A stretch of DNA of 64,000 nucleotides from Thalassoglobus neptunius (GTDB taxonomy: Bacteria > Planctomycetota > Planctomycetia > Planctomycetales > Planctomycetaceae), in the NCBI RefSeq assembly GCF_007859735.1, contig NZ_SIHI01000002.1, positions 1 through 64,000 of the forward strand, read 5' to 3'. This document shows positions 62,300 through 64,000 of the stretch, one piece after another (position 1 is the stretch's first letter; every line of letters begins with the position of its first letter). Position numbers and translations under genes: made by a program. The notes beneath the pieces are model-generated. The model did not search any database and was not told the origin of the DNA. It saw nothing but the letters and a program-made list of their open reading frames with translations.

Positions 62300-64000
62300 T
62301 TACATGCGATCGCATACTTGAATTCCCAGCAAGTCGAGCCCTTGTCGGATGACTCGTCCCGCGAAATCAATCAGCTTCAGTCGACTGGTTCGAACGCGCT
62401 CTTCCTCTGCTTTCAACACTGGACAGCGGTCGTAAAATGTCGTCAATTCGCCAGCGAGTTCAAACAGGTATTGCGTGAGGATATTGGGACGATACTCAGA
62501 CGCCATCGCATCGAGTGCTTCCTCAAATCGAAGAAGCTTCAGGACCAGCGAACGCTCCGCGGGCTCTTCGATGAGAATCGGCGTATCGTGTTGTCTCAAC
62601 GCTTCGACATCGACTTCTCCCCTTCGGAAGATCCCCTGAATTCTCGCATACGCGTATTGCATATACGTCGCTGTGTCGCCGGTCTTGGCGAGCATTTTGT
62701 CCCAGTCGAAAACGTAGTCGCTCTCTCGATTGTGATGCAGATCGGCATACTTGATGCCGCCAATGCCCACGATTTGCGAGATTTCATCCCGCGTCGACTC
62801 ATCAAGCTCCGGTGTTGGCCGGCCGTCTTCGTCTGTTTTGGAATCGTCGTTGCTGGCGACAATTTCGCGAGCTTTGGAGACTGCTTCGTCGAGCAGGCTT
62901 TCGAGACCAACCGTGTCGCCGGAGCGGGTTTTGAACGGTTTCCGGTCGTCTCCCATGACTGTCCCGAAACTGACATGCACAAGCTCAACCTCAACTCCCA
63001 ACCAGAGCCGGACTGTCTCAAACAAGAGTTTGAAATGCTCACTCTGCCGAGCATCGACAACGTACAACATCGAATTTGCATCGAACTCGCGAACACGGAA
63101 TTGTACCGTTGCTAAATCGGTCGTTGCGTAGGTGAATGCTCCGTCCGCTTTTTGAACAATAAACGGAGCCGCGTTCCCCGGAATGAAAACACAGATGGCT
63201 CCATCACTCTCTTTCGCGAGCCCTTTCGCTTTCAAATCCGCAACAACATCCGAAAGAAGAGGCTGATAGGCACTTTCGCCCAATGTCTTGTCGAAGTGAA
63301 CATCGAGTCGCTCGTAAACGCGGTTCAGAGACTCAACACATTCCGGGACGAATTCTTTCCAGAGACGAAGATTCTCCGGATCCCCTGCGTGCAACCTTGC
63401 CGTTTCATCGCGTGCGGAACGAGCAATTCCGGGATGAGCATCCGCCAGAGCTTTCAGCTCCGGATCACTCTCCACGGAAGCAATTTTCGCACGTTGCCCT
63501 TCAATCTTGCTTTCCAGCGACTGCACCTCGGATCGCTGTTTCTTCAGAGCCTTCTTCGCTTTCTTGTCGGCCGGGTCCGCGTTTCCTTCATTGAAAAGCA
63601 ACTCGGACTTCGCAGCCTTGAGCCTCTCTTCCAAGCCCGGAAGACCGCTGACAGCTGAATGGTATTCGCTCAGCGAATTGACAAGTCGATAGAGTCGAGC
63701 AAGTTCTGCAACGGGATCTTTCTCATACGCCGCTGAATCGACGAAGTTTTTATACCCGTAGATGATCATTCCAAACTGGGTTCCCCAGTCTCCGGTATGA
63801 TTGTCGCTGATCACGCGATGGCCGAGAAACTTGAGTGTTCGCTGGAGCGCATCACCAATCACCGAGCTTCTCAAATGTCCGACATGCATCGGCTTGGCGA
63901 CATTCGGAGAAGAGAAGTCGAGGACGATGTCCTTGGGCGTATTAACTCGTGCAACGCCCAATCGCTCATCAGAGAAGCTGCGCTGAACCTCCGCCAGAAG
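62300..64000 (-). CDS. argS: Arginyl-tRNA synthetase, partial (N-terminal end beyond the window)
   Basis: The frame stays open past 63961 to base 64000, so at least 566 residues are inside and the N-terminal domain is missing. The Rossmann domain has DFSSPNVAKPMHVGHLRSS with the class I HVGH (HIGH-type) motif and an SDNHTGDWGTQFG segment. KMSKS is not evident, as often in ArgRS. The catalytic domain continues with ADGAFTYATTDLATVQFR. An unusual charged stretch about 75 residues long (ALKKQRSEVQSLESKIEGQR) lies between the two halves of the catalytic core. The C-terminal anticodon-binding domain closes the protein. Its start codon is outside. Confidence 0.94.
   Translation of the reverse strand, partial: LLAEVQRSFSDERLGVARVNTPKDIVLDFSSPNVAKPMHVGHLRSSVIGDALQRTLKFLGHRVISDNHTGDWGTQFGMIIYGYKNFVDSAAYEKDPVAELARLYRLVNSLSEYHSAVSGLPGLEERLKAAKSELLFNEGNADPADKKAKKALKKQRSEVQSLESKIEGQRAKIASVESDPELKALADAHPGIARSARDETARLHAGDPENLRLWKEFVPECVESLNRVYERLDVHFDKTLGESAYQPLLSDVVADLKAKGLAKESDGAICVFIPGNAAPFIVQKADGAFTYATTDLATVQFRVREFDANSMLYVVDARQSEHFKLLFETVRLWLGVEVELVHVSFGTVMGDDRKPFKTRSGDTVGLESLLDEAVSKAREIVASNDDSKTDEDGRPTPELDESTRDEISQIVGIGGIKYADLHHNRESDYVFDWDKMLAKTGDTATYMQYAYARIQGIFRRGEVDVEALRQHDTPILIEEPAERSLVLKLLRFEEALDAMASEYRPNILTQYLFELAGELTTFYDRCPVLKAEEERVRTSRLKLIDFAGRVIRQGLDLLGIQVCDRM

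Noticed and set aside
1-64000. tRNA, rRNA or CRISPR elements
   Set aside because: Looked through the intergenic regions; no cloverleaf-like pattern, rRNA stretch or array of regularly spaced repeats was seen.
62300-64000. Absence of KMSKS as a sign of a broken argS
   Set aside because: Many arginyl-tRNA synthetases lack a recognisable KMSKS, and the rest of the frame is intact.

Overview
The window looks like a chromosome segment of a planctomycete, probably order Planctomycetales. The support is a DUF1501 (Tat-exported) gene next to a DUF1549/DUF1553 cytochrome-type gene under an ECF sigma factor, many secreted proteins of low conservation (FG-GAP, PQQ propeller, thioredoxin/YHS, STN-like), and short mixed-strand operons. 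I infer the phylum from gene content only. No rRNA, tRNA or CRISPR array was seen. About 50 protein genes are supported.

Layout. 1-2201: left end of an IS5-like element and a tetronate-type sugar-acid catabolic pair (OtnK/OtnC-like). 2819-9891: secreted methyltransferase-like protein, STN-repeat protein, gmk-rpoZ, serpin, FG-GAP protein, ankyrin protein. 9889-13622: HD/PAS/GGDEF signalling protein, DUF2784 membrane protein, thioredoxin-YHS protein. 13962-19423: ftsW-murG, a sodium-dependent transporter with an unusual insert, and a cupredoxin-like protein. 19629-24350: a metal ABC importer operon whose two permeases both carry DtxR/MntR-like C-terminal domains. 24631-28215: ubiX, greA, a metallo-beta-lactamase-fold protein and a secreted protein. 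28509-33671: leuA with a leucine attenuator, a QueD/PTPS family gene, a YedK/HMCES-type gene and an aldehyde dehydrogenase. 34022-40355: ECF sigma / anti-sigma-like / coiled-coil / DUF1549-DUF1553 / DUF1501 operon. 40819-54693: large envelope proteins (hydrolase-like protein without the nucleophile, sulfatase-modifying-factor-fold protein, MscK-like channel, thioredoxin-heme-PDZ protein, 1465-residue PQQ propeller) and YceH. 54897-62237: cutA, L25, pth, rpsF-ssb-rplI-dnaB, purE-purK. 62300-64000: argS, cut by the window edge.

Two non-coding structures stand out. First, leuA is preceded by a promoter, a 21-codon leader peptide with six Leu codons, and a perfect 14-bp terminator hairpin whose 5' arm can pair instead with the end of the leader peptide: a complete ribosome-mediated leucine attenuator, apparently starting on a nearly leaderless message. 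Second, a dispersed repeat of about 60-115 bp occurs at least five times, each time beginning exactly at the stop codon of an unrelated gene and in the same orientation as that gene. One copy is interrupted by the IS5-like element, and a decayed sixth copy may lie at 40679.
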